A DNA stretch of 64,000 nucleotides from Atherix ibis. Its lineage: Eukaryota; Arthropoda; Insecta; Diptera; Athericidae. The notes under the pieces are model-generated. The model saw only the letters and a list, made by a program, of their open reading frames with translations, did not search any database and was not told the origin of the DNA. Position numbers and translations under genes: made by a program. Of the stretch, positions 45,300-57,094 are shown piece after piece (position 1 is the stretch's first letter; every line of letters begins with the position of its first letter). The DNA is taken from assembly GCA_958298945.1 (NCBI GenBank), contig OY282610.1, positions 64,291,088 through 64,355,087 on the forward strand, read 5' to 3'.

Positions 45300-47210
45300 A
45301 AAAAGTTTGTCTGAATAGGTTAAATATGAAAGTTAAAAAAATAGCAGGATAACTGTAGATTCTAAGGAAGATTTTATCCCTAAAATTTTTTCGGAAAAGC
45401 AAAATAGTGGTCAAAATATTCAGAGATGTACGATTGTATCCTCTGTCACGTATGAAGTAGGGACACATTAACTTATGTAAAATAGTGTGATTATTACCGA
45501 AGAAATTATTTGTTGAGCAAATACAGTTTCTGATAATTACTACTAAAATTGGACTCGATATAATAAAATAAAAATCATGATATATTTTGATAATTAGAAC
45601 AAAGAATTAAAATATTATAAAAAATATCAAATAAAATATTAACTGTAATAAACTTTCTTACAATTCAATAAGAAATGAATGAAAATAATAGCAAAAAATT
45701 TGTTATGAACTCGGAAAAACCAAAATCAACTTTGGTCATTGGACTACTAATTCGATTCGTTTCACGCTTCACCGAATTGGCCGCATATAATAGGATGCAA
45801 CATTGCAAATAGTTTCATCTGCCGGGTGAATGGATATTTTGGGATCTATGCCAGTTCATCACAGCTGTGCTCATAGTACATGGATTTATTTAAAAATGCG
45901 GTAGCCAGTTTGGCCAAATGCCAAAATCGTAGACTATGTGCACGTCTGCGCCTGAATTGACTCGAAGTATTTCAGTTTATGGCAGACAACAAACACAAAT
46001 TACAACTTCATCGTAGACGGTTTGATTGGGACTTGTTGTCAGGTTGCCATTTATCATTCGAGACGTCTCGCGTTCTATCCAAACTTCTTCTGAATTTCAA
46101 TCTTCACTCATACGTCGACCCAGTAGCTACCCGTTCGCTTTTCGAGTCGTTTTTTGTCGGAAGTCTTATACATTTAGATTGGCCTTGTTCGTTTATGCTT
46201 ACACTCTGTTTAGGAAATAAAACAATTGAACTAAGATGGATTCTTGAGTTGACTGTTTGATAGCAAAAAACTTGAAGTTTGACGGCGAACTAAATGGGTG
46301 CATTGATCTATTTGCACAGAATCCCATCTTTGGTGAGTCTTACCCATGTCCGTTCAACAACTAATCGATTGCTTCACTTCCTTAACCAATCGAATTGAAA
46401 TTTTTGCGCTGCTCTTAACATAAGACAGAAAATTCGTTTAAGTCAAGATTTTCCGATTTCTGCTAAAAAGATTCACAGAAGTAGCATCGATACAGAAACA
46501 TCTAAACGGGATGATTTTTTCCTACATTTGCCAATGAACAAATACAGTCAAATTATTGTAGAATTATCATTAATTTATATTAATGTTTGTAGCCATTTAG
46601 TAAATAGGAAGGTTTGTTAAGTTCCAGAATAGAGAGTAATTAGGACAATCATAACTTTCAGCATAGCCGGTATAAATATCTGATATCGTTTGTTTAATAC
46701 TCAAAAACTATTGCATATTAATTAAATGAATATTAATTTCTCGAAATAACTCATTATTTTTAAAGATGTAATAAGCGGCAGTCCAGTCAAGCTCTACTAA
46801 ATTAAGATATTCCATATGTACTGGTTTTGTCCTGCAGTTTCCTCATTGCGTGTTGACAATATAAATTGTAAGTCCTGGATAACACCATCTTAAATTCGAA
46901 GACGCCATTATCTGCTACCATAAATGTAGTCACTGTAGACTTGTTAGATGTAATCTTTCTCATCCACACGGATCAACTTAAGTAAGAGGTCGTGATGGCG
47001 CTCCAAAATTTTATCATTAAATTGACGTCAAATTCTTTTATCCTCATGGAGAGGGTCATGCGATGCGGCTTAGAGTTCTTGCTGAAGAGTCAAGTTTCTA
47101 AGAAATTCATGAGTACTGGTCAGGTTCCACGAAGAAAAAACTCTCTGATCGACCTATTATGTCATCATTGTCCAAGCAGACCAAAAGTTCAATACATTTA
47201 ATGAGGAAAG
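45300..47210. other. Unclassified spacer with a less AT-rich island
   Basis: The part at 45700-46400 and that at 46780-47200 are less AT-biased than typical spacer and have open frames of 60-93 codons, but I recognise no domain in any frame. They may be old transposon or untranslated sequence. Confidence 0.4.
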
Positions 47211-47212
47211 TA

Positions 47213-48480
47213 CGAGGGTCATTCAACAAGTACTTAGCCTACAAAAGAAAAACGAAAATTTTGGAAAGGTGGCAATTTATTTTTCCACATAATCTCCTTC
47301 AAGCTCGATACACTTGGCCCAGCGATGCTCTAACTTTTTTAACCCGTCCAAAAAATACATTTTCTCGAGGGAAGCACAATAGGCCTCCGTGGCGATGATG
47401 ACCTCCTCATTCGACCCAAATCTATTCCCGGCGAGTGATTTTTTCAGGTTTGGAAACAAAAAGTAGTCACAGGGGGCCAAATCTGGAGAGTACGGTGGAT
47501 GGGGCAGCAATTCGTAGCGCAATTCGCGGAGGTGTGAGCCGGCGCGTTGTCGTGGTGGAACAGCACTTTTTTCTTCGGAAAGCGGGCCGCTTTTTCTTCA
47601 ATTCGACGTCAAATCGGCCCAATAAGTCAGCATAGTAGCGCCCCGTGATTGTTTTACCCTTCTCGAGGTAATCGATGTGGATCACACCTTGTGAATCCCA
47701 GAAAACGGTGGCCATCACCTTTCCGGCCGATCGAACAGTCTTCGCCTTCTTCGGAGCACATTCGCCGGGTGAAGTCCACAGTTTCGACTGTTCCTTGGTC
47801 TCTGGTGTGTATCAGTGAATCCATGTTTCGTCGACGGTCACGAAACGACGCAAGAACTCCGCTGGATTGCGCTGAAACAGCGCCAAACACGTCGCCGTTG
47901 TGGTCTCACGGTTGCGCTTGTTTTCCGGTGTGAGCGAACGCGGCACCCATCGCGCCGACAGCTTTCTCATGCCCAGTTCTTCGTGTAGAATATGATGCAC
48001 CGTTCCTACTGCGATGCTCATAGTCTCAGCTATCTTGTGAACCTTCAATCGACGGTCTGCCAACACGAGATCGTGGACTTTTTTAACGTTTTCCTCCGTA
48101 GCAGCCGTTTTCGGGGCACCTGGGCGTGGCTCATCAAAAACCGACTTGCGGCCACGAACAAAATCGTTGAACCAATTCTTGACGGTCGCCATCGAAGCGA
48201 AGAGTCACCATACACAGCATCCAAGCGAACTTTGATTTCGCTGCGCGTTTTTCCTTCCAAAAACAATAATCTAATCACCGAACGATAATGTTCTTTTTCC
48301 ATTTTTGTGCAACCGACCGACACGCTCGCTTTCAAAGGCTCTCAAAACAAAACTAAGAAAGGGAATCCACTGAAACTTTGAAAGTAGGTTACTAAGAGAA
48401 TGTACTGCACGATGGTAATTTTTTTTTGTGACAGCAGTTCCATCGGGCGGTTAGGCTAAGTACTTGTTGAATGACCCTCT
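47213..48480 (-). mobile_element. Mariner element, second Himar1-like family, copy E
   Basis: A 1268 bp element with TA at 47211-47212 and 48481-48482. Its inverted repeats begin cgagggtcattcaacaag, similar to but distinct from those of copies A-D. The element is more GC-rich than its surroundings, so it may be a later arrival. Confidence 0.93.
47277..48302 (-). pseudogene. Mariner transposase, copy E (broken)
   Basis: Starts MEKEHYRSVIRLLFLEGK at 48302. A frameshift lies near 48200, followed by VKNWFNDFVRGRKSVFDEPR, HEELGMRKLSARWVPRSLTP and RRFVTVDETWIH (first Asp). A TGA directly after this interrupts YTPETKEQS. KVMATVFWDSQG and GKTITGRYYADLLGRF follow, then a frameshift at the second catalytic block (HHDNAPAHT in another frame), PYSPDLAPCDYFLFPNLKKS (third Asp) and a full C-terminus ending IELEGDYVEK. 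It needs at least two frame corrections and one stop change to be open. Confidence 0.9.
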
Positions 48481-48482
48481 TA

Positions 48483-50410
48483 ACCTGCATGGTCTTTCGA
48501 ATCACATTCTATAGAGCGCCAGGTTTTCTTGTTGGATATTAAAGCATTTATTGAATGGCCTTGAGACTACTTTCGTTTGGCTTTGCAATTTGATCATAGT
48601 TCTTTCATGCTCATACAAAGGCACATTATAAGTGGTCTTAAAGTCGATGAAAAGGTGCTAAAGCTAATGCGCATATTCTGGGTCCTTTTGCAACAACTAC
48701 CGTAAAGAGAAGATCTGATATAATGCCGATTTTTGTTTTTCAAAACTGAATTTTTTTAAATTTGTACTGAAATGTAAATAATCAGCTCAGGCTAATTAAA
48801 TAAAAATAAAGGGATTACTAGTGTCGCTAGATCAGGGCATTTCTTAAAGGAATTTTCAGTTGATATAAAAAGCATTCTAATTTCAAAAACTGACCACTTT
48901 AAGTGGTCACTATAAAAATTTTCACCTATCAGGAGTGTTCAACTTTATGTGATGTACTTAATAGCACTTAATGTAGAATTTTGTGTTCTATTCTTGTAAT
49001 TAAATAATATTTTATATTTATGTTATTATGAAACGTGTCACTGTCTCGTTAGTTCATTTACATATGACCTTTTAAATTTTTTCTTTTTTTTGAATACTTT
49101 GCATATAATATAAATTATCAATTACTCAAATATTGTATAATATGGCATAAAATAATAGATGATTTCCAATCGATTGTTATCTTTGACAAAACAAATCGAA
49201 TACTATAAGTTTGGATTTTATTAGAATCTATAAAAGATTTAATTCCCGCAAAACATTTTATGAGAAAATGTACACTCAATTAATAGACAGTGCCTTCTAT
49301 GAATTTGTAAGATGTGATGCATAGAAATACGAGTATCATAAAAAACTTATCTGCAAATTATCTGATAGATAAATCATAACGAAATACTAGCTTATACGGT
49401 AAGATTTTTTCAAGTCTTATTAAAAGATATTTTTTTCTTATTTACAAGTTCAAAAAAAAAAACCCATATAACAACAATTAATGTCATTGGCCTATGCTTA
49501 ACATAATTTACTATAAAATATTGAATTGATGAGCTACAAACAGGTACGAGCTTCTTTCAATATTTACCCATTTTTTTTTTACTATTTGGAACGATGTTTA
49601 ACCTCAATAGGGAAAAAAAATATAAAAAACTTCGAAAAATATTGTAAAAAGTTAAGTTAATGAATTTTTATTATGAACCTAATAAAAATTCATCAACTTT
49701 ACTTATAAATTCATACACATACAACTTAGGGAATTAAGCTTCTATTATAATTTCCAAATAGAAAGCTGTAGTAGGGTCAAAAACCGCTTCTAAGCAAATT
49801 GTCATTTTTCAAAAGCTATGGTTGGGGGTGTTTGTTTGCTTAATTTCATTTTAAAAATTACGTTTAAGTCAAAAATAAACTTTAATTCAATAAAAAAATC
49901 ATAGCTCAAATATTAATAAATTGATGTAAATTTAAAACTTTAAAAAAGTTTAAGGTAATTTCTCTGAAAGCATATTACTCGTAAATTGTAAGTAATCGAA
50001 ATTTAGTCATTTTTAATTCCAATACGGGCATAAATAGTATTTTTTTTTATGAATAGGTGTATAACAAATTACGAGTATATAAAATTTTACAGTTCCAAAA
50101 AGCTGGAAATTTCTTTTTACGATACTTAATAGACGGTAAATATTTATAATAAAAAACCATCATTCATGATACTACAGTGAGTCATATTTCATGAGGACTT
50201 AATAAGGTCTCAACTCCACAAAAATGAATTAGTTGAGACCTTATTAAGGAAAACGGAAATAGAACATTGGATTAACTACCAAATTTAACAAAAAAAAAAA
50301 TTGTCTTAAATAATTATTTTTGCTTTTAACTTTTGGTCTTAAAAATTATCTAATAAATAATAAACCGAAAATTGTCTCGAAAATATGCTGAAGAATGAAA
50401 ACAGACTGGA
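48483..50410. other. AT-rich spacer with one hairpin
   Basis: No gene recognised. A perfect 18 bp inverted repeat with a 15 bp loop lies at 50198-50248 (arm cttaataaggtctcaact). A smaller palindrome tgaccactt/aagtggtca lies near 48888. Confidence 0.55.
50198..50248. repeat. Perfect 18 bp inverted repeat
   Basis: Left arm cttaataaggtctcaact at 50198-50215, right arm agttgagaccttattaag at 50231-50248, loop of 15 bp. It is in spacer DNA without a T run that would make it an obvious terminator. Confidence 0.92.
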
Positions 50411-52270
50411 ACTGTTTTTTTTTTCTTATCTGCAACTATAATTTTATTGTAACAGGCAGATTTACATAACATTTTAATTAATAATCTTGTGCATCATGAA
50501 GTGGGAGTAAACACCTATTGGCATTTCTCCAACTAATGGAAGTTAGATTCCTCTAGGAAATCTCTAGGCTATCATTGTCTCTTAAGTCTCCGATGAGTGT
50601 TTCCGGGGAGGGCAGTACAGGACAATTCTCTCACAAGTGGGTTATGATGATAGGATGAACGGGAGTGAAATTTTTAAGATAGCTGGAAATGCATAGGTCC
50701 TGAACAAAGGAACAATTTAGGTCACGATGTATTACGTTGTTACGAACATAAAAGGGGGCATCAACAATTTTACGGAGGATCTCGGATTGTAAGGCCTGGA
50801 CGCGATAGGAATTGACACGTTTCGTTCAACCCCAAAGTTCAATTCCATTAGTCCAAATGGGTTTTATAATTGTATTGTATATTAGAAATTTACTTTTGAT
50901 TGTTAGTTTCGAGCGTTTGTCCAGTAGTCTAAGAAGTTGTCGATAACGTCCGTTAGCTTCAATTCTTTTTAGTCTAGTATGTGGGTTTCATGTTAATCTC
51001 TTGTCCAGGTAAAGTCCCAAATAACGTACTTAACATATTGTCGAATCATGTTGCTATTAAGGTATAAAGGGGTAGGTTTTCCTTGACAAAGCGTGAAAGT
51101 AATGTGAAGATTCTTCTGTTCATTTACCCTCACTCTCCATCTCTTAAACTAGGATTGAAGGTTGTGAATATGGAATTGTAAATTGTTGGAAACTGCTATG
51201 TCAGGATTTATATGGGTAGCAAGTCTGCATAAGTAGCAATGATAGTATTAGGATCAGATGGAATGTCATGGGAATAAATATTATATAAAATGGGATTAAG
51301 AATACTGCCTGGTGGGACTCTGTCTAGAATAGGATATATTTCCGAGGATTCTAAGTTAACTGCAACTTGGAAATGACGTTGGGAGAGATATGAATTTAGG
51401 ATAAGGTAGTATGTTGAAGGTAGAAAGCTCTTGAATTTCCAGAGGAGTCCAGGATACGATCAAAAGCTAGGGAGATATCTAAAAATACTCCTGGGGAAAA
51501 CTCTTTCCTCTCAAGAGAGTATGCAATATGATCAACAATGCGATGGCATTACTGGATAGTGGAGTGTTCAGATCGGAAGACAAATTGGTGATCAGGAATA
51601 ACTTTTTCATTAACTAGGACTGGGTAGTTGTTTTAGTAGTTTTTCAAAAATCTTACCAAGGATTGGTACGAGACTGATAGGCCTATAGGTGGAAGGACAA
51701 TTAATGGGTTTATTTGGTTTAGGGATCATTTTAATACCAGAAAATTTCCAGATTAAGGAAAAATGGGTTGTGCGTAGGATACCACTGAAAATGTATGTAA
51801 TTAACACTAAAGCTTTTCGAGAAATTTGCTTGAGAATAGGAGCTATTATTAGATCATAACCAGGACCTTTTTGATTGGGAAGGCCCATAATAGTAGATTT
51901 AATTTCCGAGGGCTTAAAATTTTTGGGAGTAAGACTTCTATATCATCATTTGGAGCAAAAGTATTTATCAAATGTTTCGGAAATACTTCGGGTTTTTCTT
52001 TGTCTGTTTTTGCCCAATTACCGTCATTTTGTTTCAGTGGGTGTGATGTTCTTTTATACGAGAGTATTCGTCTAGTGGCTTCCCATAAAGCAATATTGTT
52101 ACTAATCGATCTTGTCAAAATTTCATGCCGTTTATTAAGGTGCTTTCTAATTACCACATTCAGTCGACATTGTAGTCGGTTAAGTTTCTGTTTGTAGCTA
52201 GGCATTCAAGACTGGAGTGAAATGAAGTTGTTCGAGCATATTCTATTAAAAGAATCTACAATAATATCAT
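50411..52270 (-). mobile_element. Jockey-clade retrotransposon, 5' truncated, copy 2
   Basis: About 1.85 kb on the minus strand, ending in a T run at 50415-50425 (a poly-A tail in element sense). It reaches further 5' than copy 1. It keeps a block near 50850-50885 that copy 1 lacks, but has lost others. No RNase H is present. Confidence 0.85.
51600..52265 (-). pseudogene. Jockey-clade ORF2 part, copy 2 (broken)
   Basis: Minus frames: MPSYKQKLNRLQCRLNVVIR and ISNNIALWEATRRILSYKRT (linker after the endonuclease), then PIKKVLVMI-shifted to QKGPGYDLIIAPILKQISRK, IPKPNKPINCPSTYRPISLV and LGKIFEKLLKQL (start of RT). The palm and thumb parts continue to about 51050 but only as interrupted pieces (complement of the GVPPGSILG region near 51310). 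The Tyr-Ala-Asp-Asp region is deleted or unreadable. Confidence 0.82.
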
Positions 52271-52274
52271 CAAA

Positions 52275-53716
52275 TAACATTAATTTCTGTGGACGCTTAA
52301 TTCATATGCATCTTTAGTCAGTGGTTGATAGTATTTACAACTAGAGGCTATTATTTGAAATAAAGATCCGATTATAAATATTCTGGAGTGGTTCCAAATG
52401 ACCCAACACTTGTTGGTACACGTCAACCGAACGAAGGGAAAAATTTCATCAATTCAGTGTGCTCTACAGACTGACCTGTAAGTGCGCAATTATCTGCACC
52501 CCTATAGGAATACATCAATTCCAAGTTGGATTTTCTTTTATAATGAATGAATTTCTTGAAGCATTTACTAAAAAGAAAATTGTACAATTTCTTTACAAAA
52601 GTCCACAATGAATAGAATGAAAAAGATTGAATTTCAGAAGATGAACAAATTTAAATAAATGCATACATATGTTGAATGTTATATTGTAAAATATAGACTA
52701 GATAAGAGAGAGTTGAATGGAGAGTTGAATCGAAAAAAAAAATTATAACACGAATTAGAGGGATGGAAAACTTATATTCTGGTACGAATCATAAAGATTC
52801 GAGTTGAAAACGAACTAAAAACTTTTGTAATAGTTTTTTTAAGAAGTTGACTTTATTTCAAATAGTCTTTTTGGTAATAGCAATCACTTAGGTTTAGTAT
52901 AAAAATGAAGTGTTCTTGAATGTATCTTCATCTCCTTAATTATTTTTTTAAAACATTTTGATCATATTAAATTTATCTCATTTTAAGTACTAAACATCAA
53001 TCACACAAAAAAAAAGAAAGAAAATAATTCAAAATATGAAAAAAGTACCTATTGTAGAACTAAAAAAATTTAGTATATAAAAGAAGAAAAAAAATAGTTC
53101 TAATAACAGTCTATAAACGATAAAAAATAATAATATAAAGAACAAGAAATTCTTAATAATTAAAGGTGAATATACTCAGCCCATAGAAACATCTACCTAC
53201 TACTACTATGCGAATCTGAGGCCAGTTCAGATTTCAATTTTTTGTCCATACTATGAACATCACCTTTTTTGTGTCATTTATTGCAGAGCTACAAACATCG
53301 TCATAGTTTTTTCTTTCTTCTTTTTTAATTCTTTGATTTGATCTGAAAACATCACTTATGATAGTACCTTGAAATTTTTCCATTCTTTCCCTTAAGAGCT
53401 TTATCTTAAGGGAAAGAATGGAAAAATGTCTAGATTTTTATAGAATAAAATCTGTTGTATGTTTTTTCTTAAGATATGGTATTCATCTCAATTTATCTAC
53501 TAATCATTTTTTTCCGCTCCTTCTGTTAAATTTCTCTTTTTCACTTTTTATACTAACTCTACATACATTCTTACCAGCCGCTATCTTTACTTCTCATTTT
53601 CTATTTGTAGGAGCAAAATTCTTTTAGAGAAAGATCGATGTTTTCTCTGTGGTTTCTTTACGTAGAATAGAATTATTTGACCACGTCTATATGCAGTTGA
53701 AGAGTTTTTGAATTTT
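52275..53716. other. AT-rich spacer with one strong hairpin
   Basis: No gene recognised. A perfect 24 bp hairpin with a 6 bp loop lies at 53374-53427. Confidence 0.55.
53374..53427. repeat. Perfect 24 bp hairpin
   Basis: Left arm 53374-53397 (begins atttttccattctttccc) and right arm 53404-53427 are exact complements around a 6 bp loop (gcttta). It is the longest perfect hairpin in the window and lies in no recognised transposon. Confidence 0.95.
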
Positions 53717-54715
53717 GTTGTTCGGAGAGTAATTTCGTAATGAAACGAAATAGGAATTAATTGTACTCGTATTTTTTCACAACCAACTTCACACTTAAGA
53801 TGCATAATCATATGTATTTTGACAGCTGACATAGCAAGGCTTGCTTGTGAAAAAATTCGATTGATTCTGCACAGTAGTTTTTGGTTGATACCCTTTTAAA
53901 TATGGAAAGTGAAAAACAGCATTTTCGGCATATTTTACTTTTTTACTATAGAAGAGGTAAAAATGCTGTTCAAGCAAGAAAAAAGTTATCCGATGTGTAT
54001 GGATGTGTTTTAAGTGAGTGCTAAAATTGGTTTGCAAAATTTCAATCCGGCAATTTTGATCTCGAAGATGCACCACGTTCTGGAATGCAAGTAGAAGCTG
54101 ATGAAGACACAATAAAGGCGAATCGCTGAGAGGTTCAATTTATCGAATACGACCGTTCATGATCATTTGAAACGACTAGGTTTAATCTCAAAGGTCGACA
54201 TATGGGTTCCTCATATTCTTACGGAAAAAAATTTGTACCGTCGCATTGACGTTTGTGATTTGCTTCTCAAACGCCAAGAAAATTATCTATTTTTGAAGCG
54301 TATCAGCACTGGAGACGAGAAATGGATTGTCTATAACAATGTTAAGCGCAAAAGATCCTGGAGTAGAAAAGATGAACCGGCTCAAAGCGCTTCAAAAGCC
54401 AATATTCATCAAAAAAAGGTTATGGTATCTGTTCCGAGCGGCACAATGATCAATTCTGAAGAGTTGAATGACTTACTTAAAGAAAAAAGGCCAGAATTGG
54501 TCAATAGGAAAGGTATAGTGTTCCAACAGGATAATGTGAAACCACATATTGCAAGTTTGACCACTTGGAAAAAGCTTTTAGACCTTGGATGGGATATACT
54601 GCCTAAAACCTTCCGTTTATCATTTGTTCCGGTTTCTATAAAATTTTTTAGGACGGTAAAACGTTTCATTCAAATGAGGAGGTAAAAAATCACTTAGATC
54701 AGTTTTTTGCCAGCT
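53717..54715 (+). mobile_element. Mellifera-type mariner relic
   Basis: Follows the leader of the 6.6 kb element (aaccaacttcacacttaag, gacagctgacatagc). The left terminal repeat is badly altered (gttgttcggagagtaattt), and the right end is lost after tcagttttttgccagc. The ATG is at 53902 (MESEKQHFRHILLFYYRRG). Confidence 0.88.
53902..54715 (+). pseudogene. Mellifera-type transposase (broken)
   Basis: The N-terminal helix-turn-helix part is interrupted by small deletions near 54005 and 54120. A frame from 54167 reads KRLGLISKVDIWVPHILTEK, STGDEKWIVYNNVKRKRS (first Asp), DEPAQSASKANIHQKKVMVS and, after deletion of the WWDFKGIVYFELL block, NDLLKEKRPELVNRKGIVFQ with QQDNVKPHI (second Asp). The stretch with the third Asp is deleted (ILPKTFRLSF). 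Confidence 0.87.
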
Positions 54716-57090
54716 GATTTTTTAAATCACTATTAAAAAAAAAATAACAAAAAAAAGTTTTCCTTTTTTTTTGTTGCTTTTTTCGTATTTTTTTGTTTGT
54801 TTTTTATTATAAACTCAAAAGAAAACGAAAATGTTTAAAGAAGGAATTTTTATTTTTCAGAACTAAAAGCAATCACAAAAAAAAAGACTACTTAAAAATT
54901 TTTCTTTTTTTTAATGTGAAGAGTATTTACTATTACTACTCGTAATATTGCAGTAGCTATTTTCAGTTATTTGGTATTTGTTATTTTAAAAAAAAAAAAC
55001 AATTTCTTAGATCAACCATAAAAAATGTCAACTTTATTCACTATTCATTTCGGTTGCCTCAATATCCGTTGTAATGTCCTAGCTACAAGCACCCACTACT
55101 CAATTCTAATCCGCCTGCCTCACCCACTCACACCCTTATAGCAATCAAACTGGTGTTTTAACCTAACCTAAAAGTACTTACTATCAGCACACATGATAAA
55201 ACATCGTGTAAAATAAATCTTTTTGTATTTTTTTTGTTTGTTATTTATTTCTTTTTCGAAACAAGCATTCTCATTGAAAACAATTTTTTTTTATATAATT
55301 TTTCCTTGTTAAATAAGATATATTTTCTTATAAATTTTACTTTTTTACTCTTATCCCCAACCTAAGATTATTATATTATTATTACTCCTACTATTTGCTA
55401 CCTACTTTCTTTTCTCATCATAGTTATCCTTATCTTTAAACAATTTTTTGGTACCTTTTTTTTTTCTTATCATTGTATGAGTCTTTTATGCTTTTTGCTG
55501 ATTTCTTCTTTGACAAATAATTTTGTGTATGCATCACACGTTTTTACTTAATAGCAAATTTGTTTATGAACAAATCGAGGAGCCAAAAAGTTTACTTAAA
55601 ATTATACCAAAATACTAGATGGAAAAGAGAAATATCCAGAAAGCTAAACATAAATAGAAAAACTTAATTTATGTATAAATGTGTTTATGTAAGTATAAAT
55701 AAATAAATAAATAAATAAATAAATATATACATACATGCTTACAAGTCTTTATTTTGTCAAAAAAGATACAATTTTATATAATATTTTTAACACGAATTCT
55801 CTTATATCCTGAAAATGATAGCCATTTGATGTTAGAAAGCTTTTGAAATTTTTTTTTGTTAACCATTAGTTTTGTATTTTATCTTTTTATATGTTAGAAA
55901 ATGATATTGTTATAAGGATATGTACTCGTATGATTCTTTTACATAAAATAAATATATTGAAGGAAAAAATAACTTAAATTTAAGGCATATAATAAATATT
56001 TTGTACAAAAGTTTAGAGTAATTGCAATAAAAATATCAAACATTGGATTGTGCCTTTTTATAATTTGTAATACAATCCAAATTAATTTAGAGTAAGAATT
56101 TTTTAATGTCATTTCATACTGCAAATAATTCAATATTTTTTCTTTAAAAATATATTTGGTTTTTTCTTCTTTTAAAGTAACTTTCAATATAAGATTGAGT
56201 TGAAAACAATATAAAGAAATATACAGAAACATTTTCTTACCACAAATTCTTTTATGAATAAAATGAACTATAAAAAACTTCATTAAATAGTCATTAAGAA
56301 TGTTGTCAACTTATATGATTGTAGAAATATTCTGATTACATACCTGAAAATAATATAAGAAAATATTTTATTAGAATTTTTCGAGTTATTGTATTCATTA
56401 ATATTTTAATTTATATAAAACTGTTCGAAATTTAAATTTTTCTTAGAGATTGAACATATAAAAACCGATCTGCTATGAAATGCTCGCCCAATTTGGGTTT
56501 GGTCAAAAGACGCATGAATTTATTTTAGGAAAAATTTTATTTCAAAAGACAATTACTACTCAAAGAGTATCTATCGCTAATATACTTAATTGTATACTAA
56601 ATAGATAATTATCTTAAAAATTAAGATTAATCCTCTACACCATTGAAACTGGAGGATACGAATTCGCTCTAACCTATACGAAAATTAATGAGTATTTTTT
56701 TAAAAAGTAAACTTGCTTTTATACACAAATGTCATTTAAACTAATTTTTATTATTTACTCCAATGAATTAATTAACCGAAATTAAGAAAATTTTTTTTTC
56801 TCGATATTTTACTACACGGTAAAATATCTTTTAAAACCATATTTTTACTAATATGGCTCAGAATGTTTTCTTCTTTTTAGAAGTAGGGTGGGTGCTCAGC
56901 AATAATTCAAGTATCGATGTTTTATTATACGTAATATAAAGTAAATAGTTTATAGTTCTGTTACACATTAGGGTTTGTTTTTATCTGGATTTTCCTTAAT
57001 GAACAAACGAGGCCGGAAAAACCGACAAATGGTTTTGGTGCTGATTTTAAGAAACGTATTAAAACTTATCTTACGTTAAACATAAAACCA
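54716..57090. other. AT-rich spacer with a tetranucleotide microsatellite
   Basis: Long T and A tracts and an (AAAT)n microsatellite at 55696-55725. The minus-strand open frame at 55939-56283 is low complexity and probably accidental. No gene recognised. Confidence 0.55.
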
Positions 57091-57094
57091 TGAG

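Noticed and set aside
48888..48906. Palindrome tgaccactt/aagtggtca as an operator or regulatory site
   Set aside because: A 9 bp arm is within reach of chance in 64 kb and no gene is nearby.
55939..56283. Minus-strand open frame of 114 codons
   Set aside because: It is dominated by Phe, Ile, Leu, Lys and Tyr, has no domain, and is what AT-rich DNA gives by chance.
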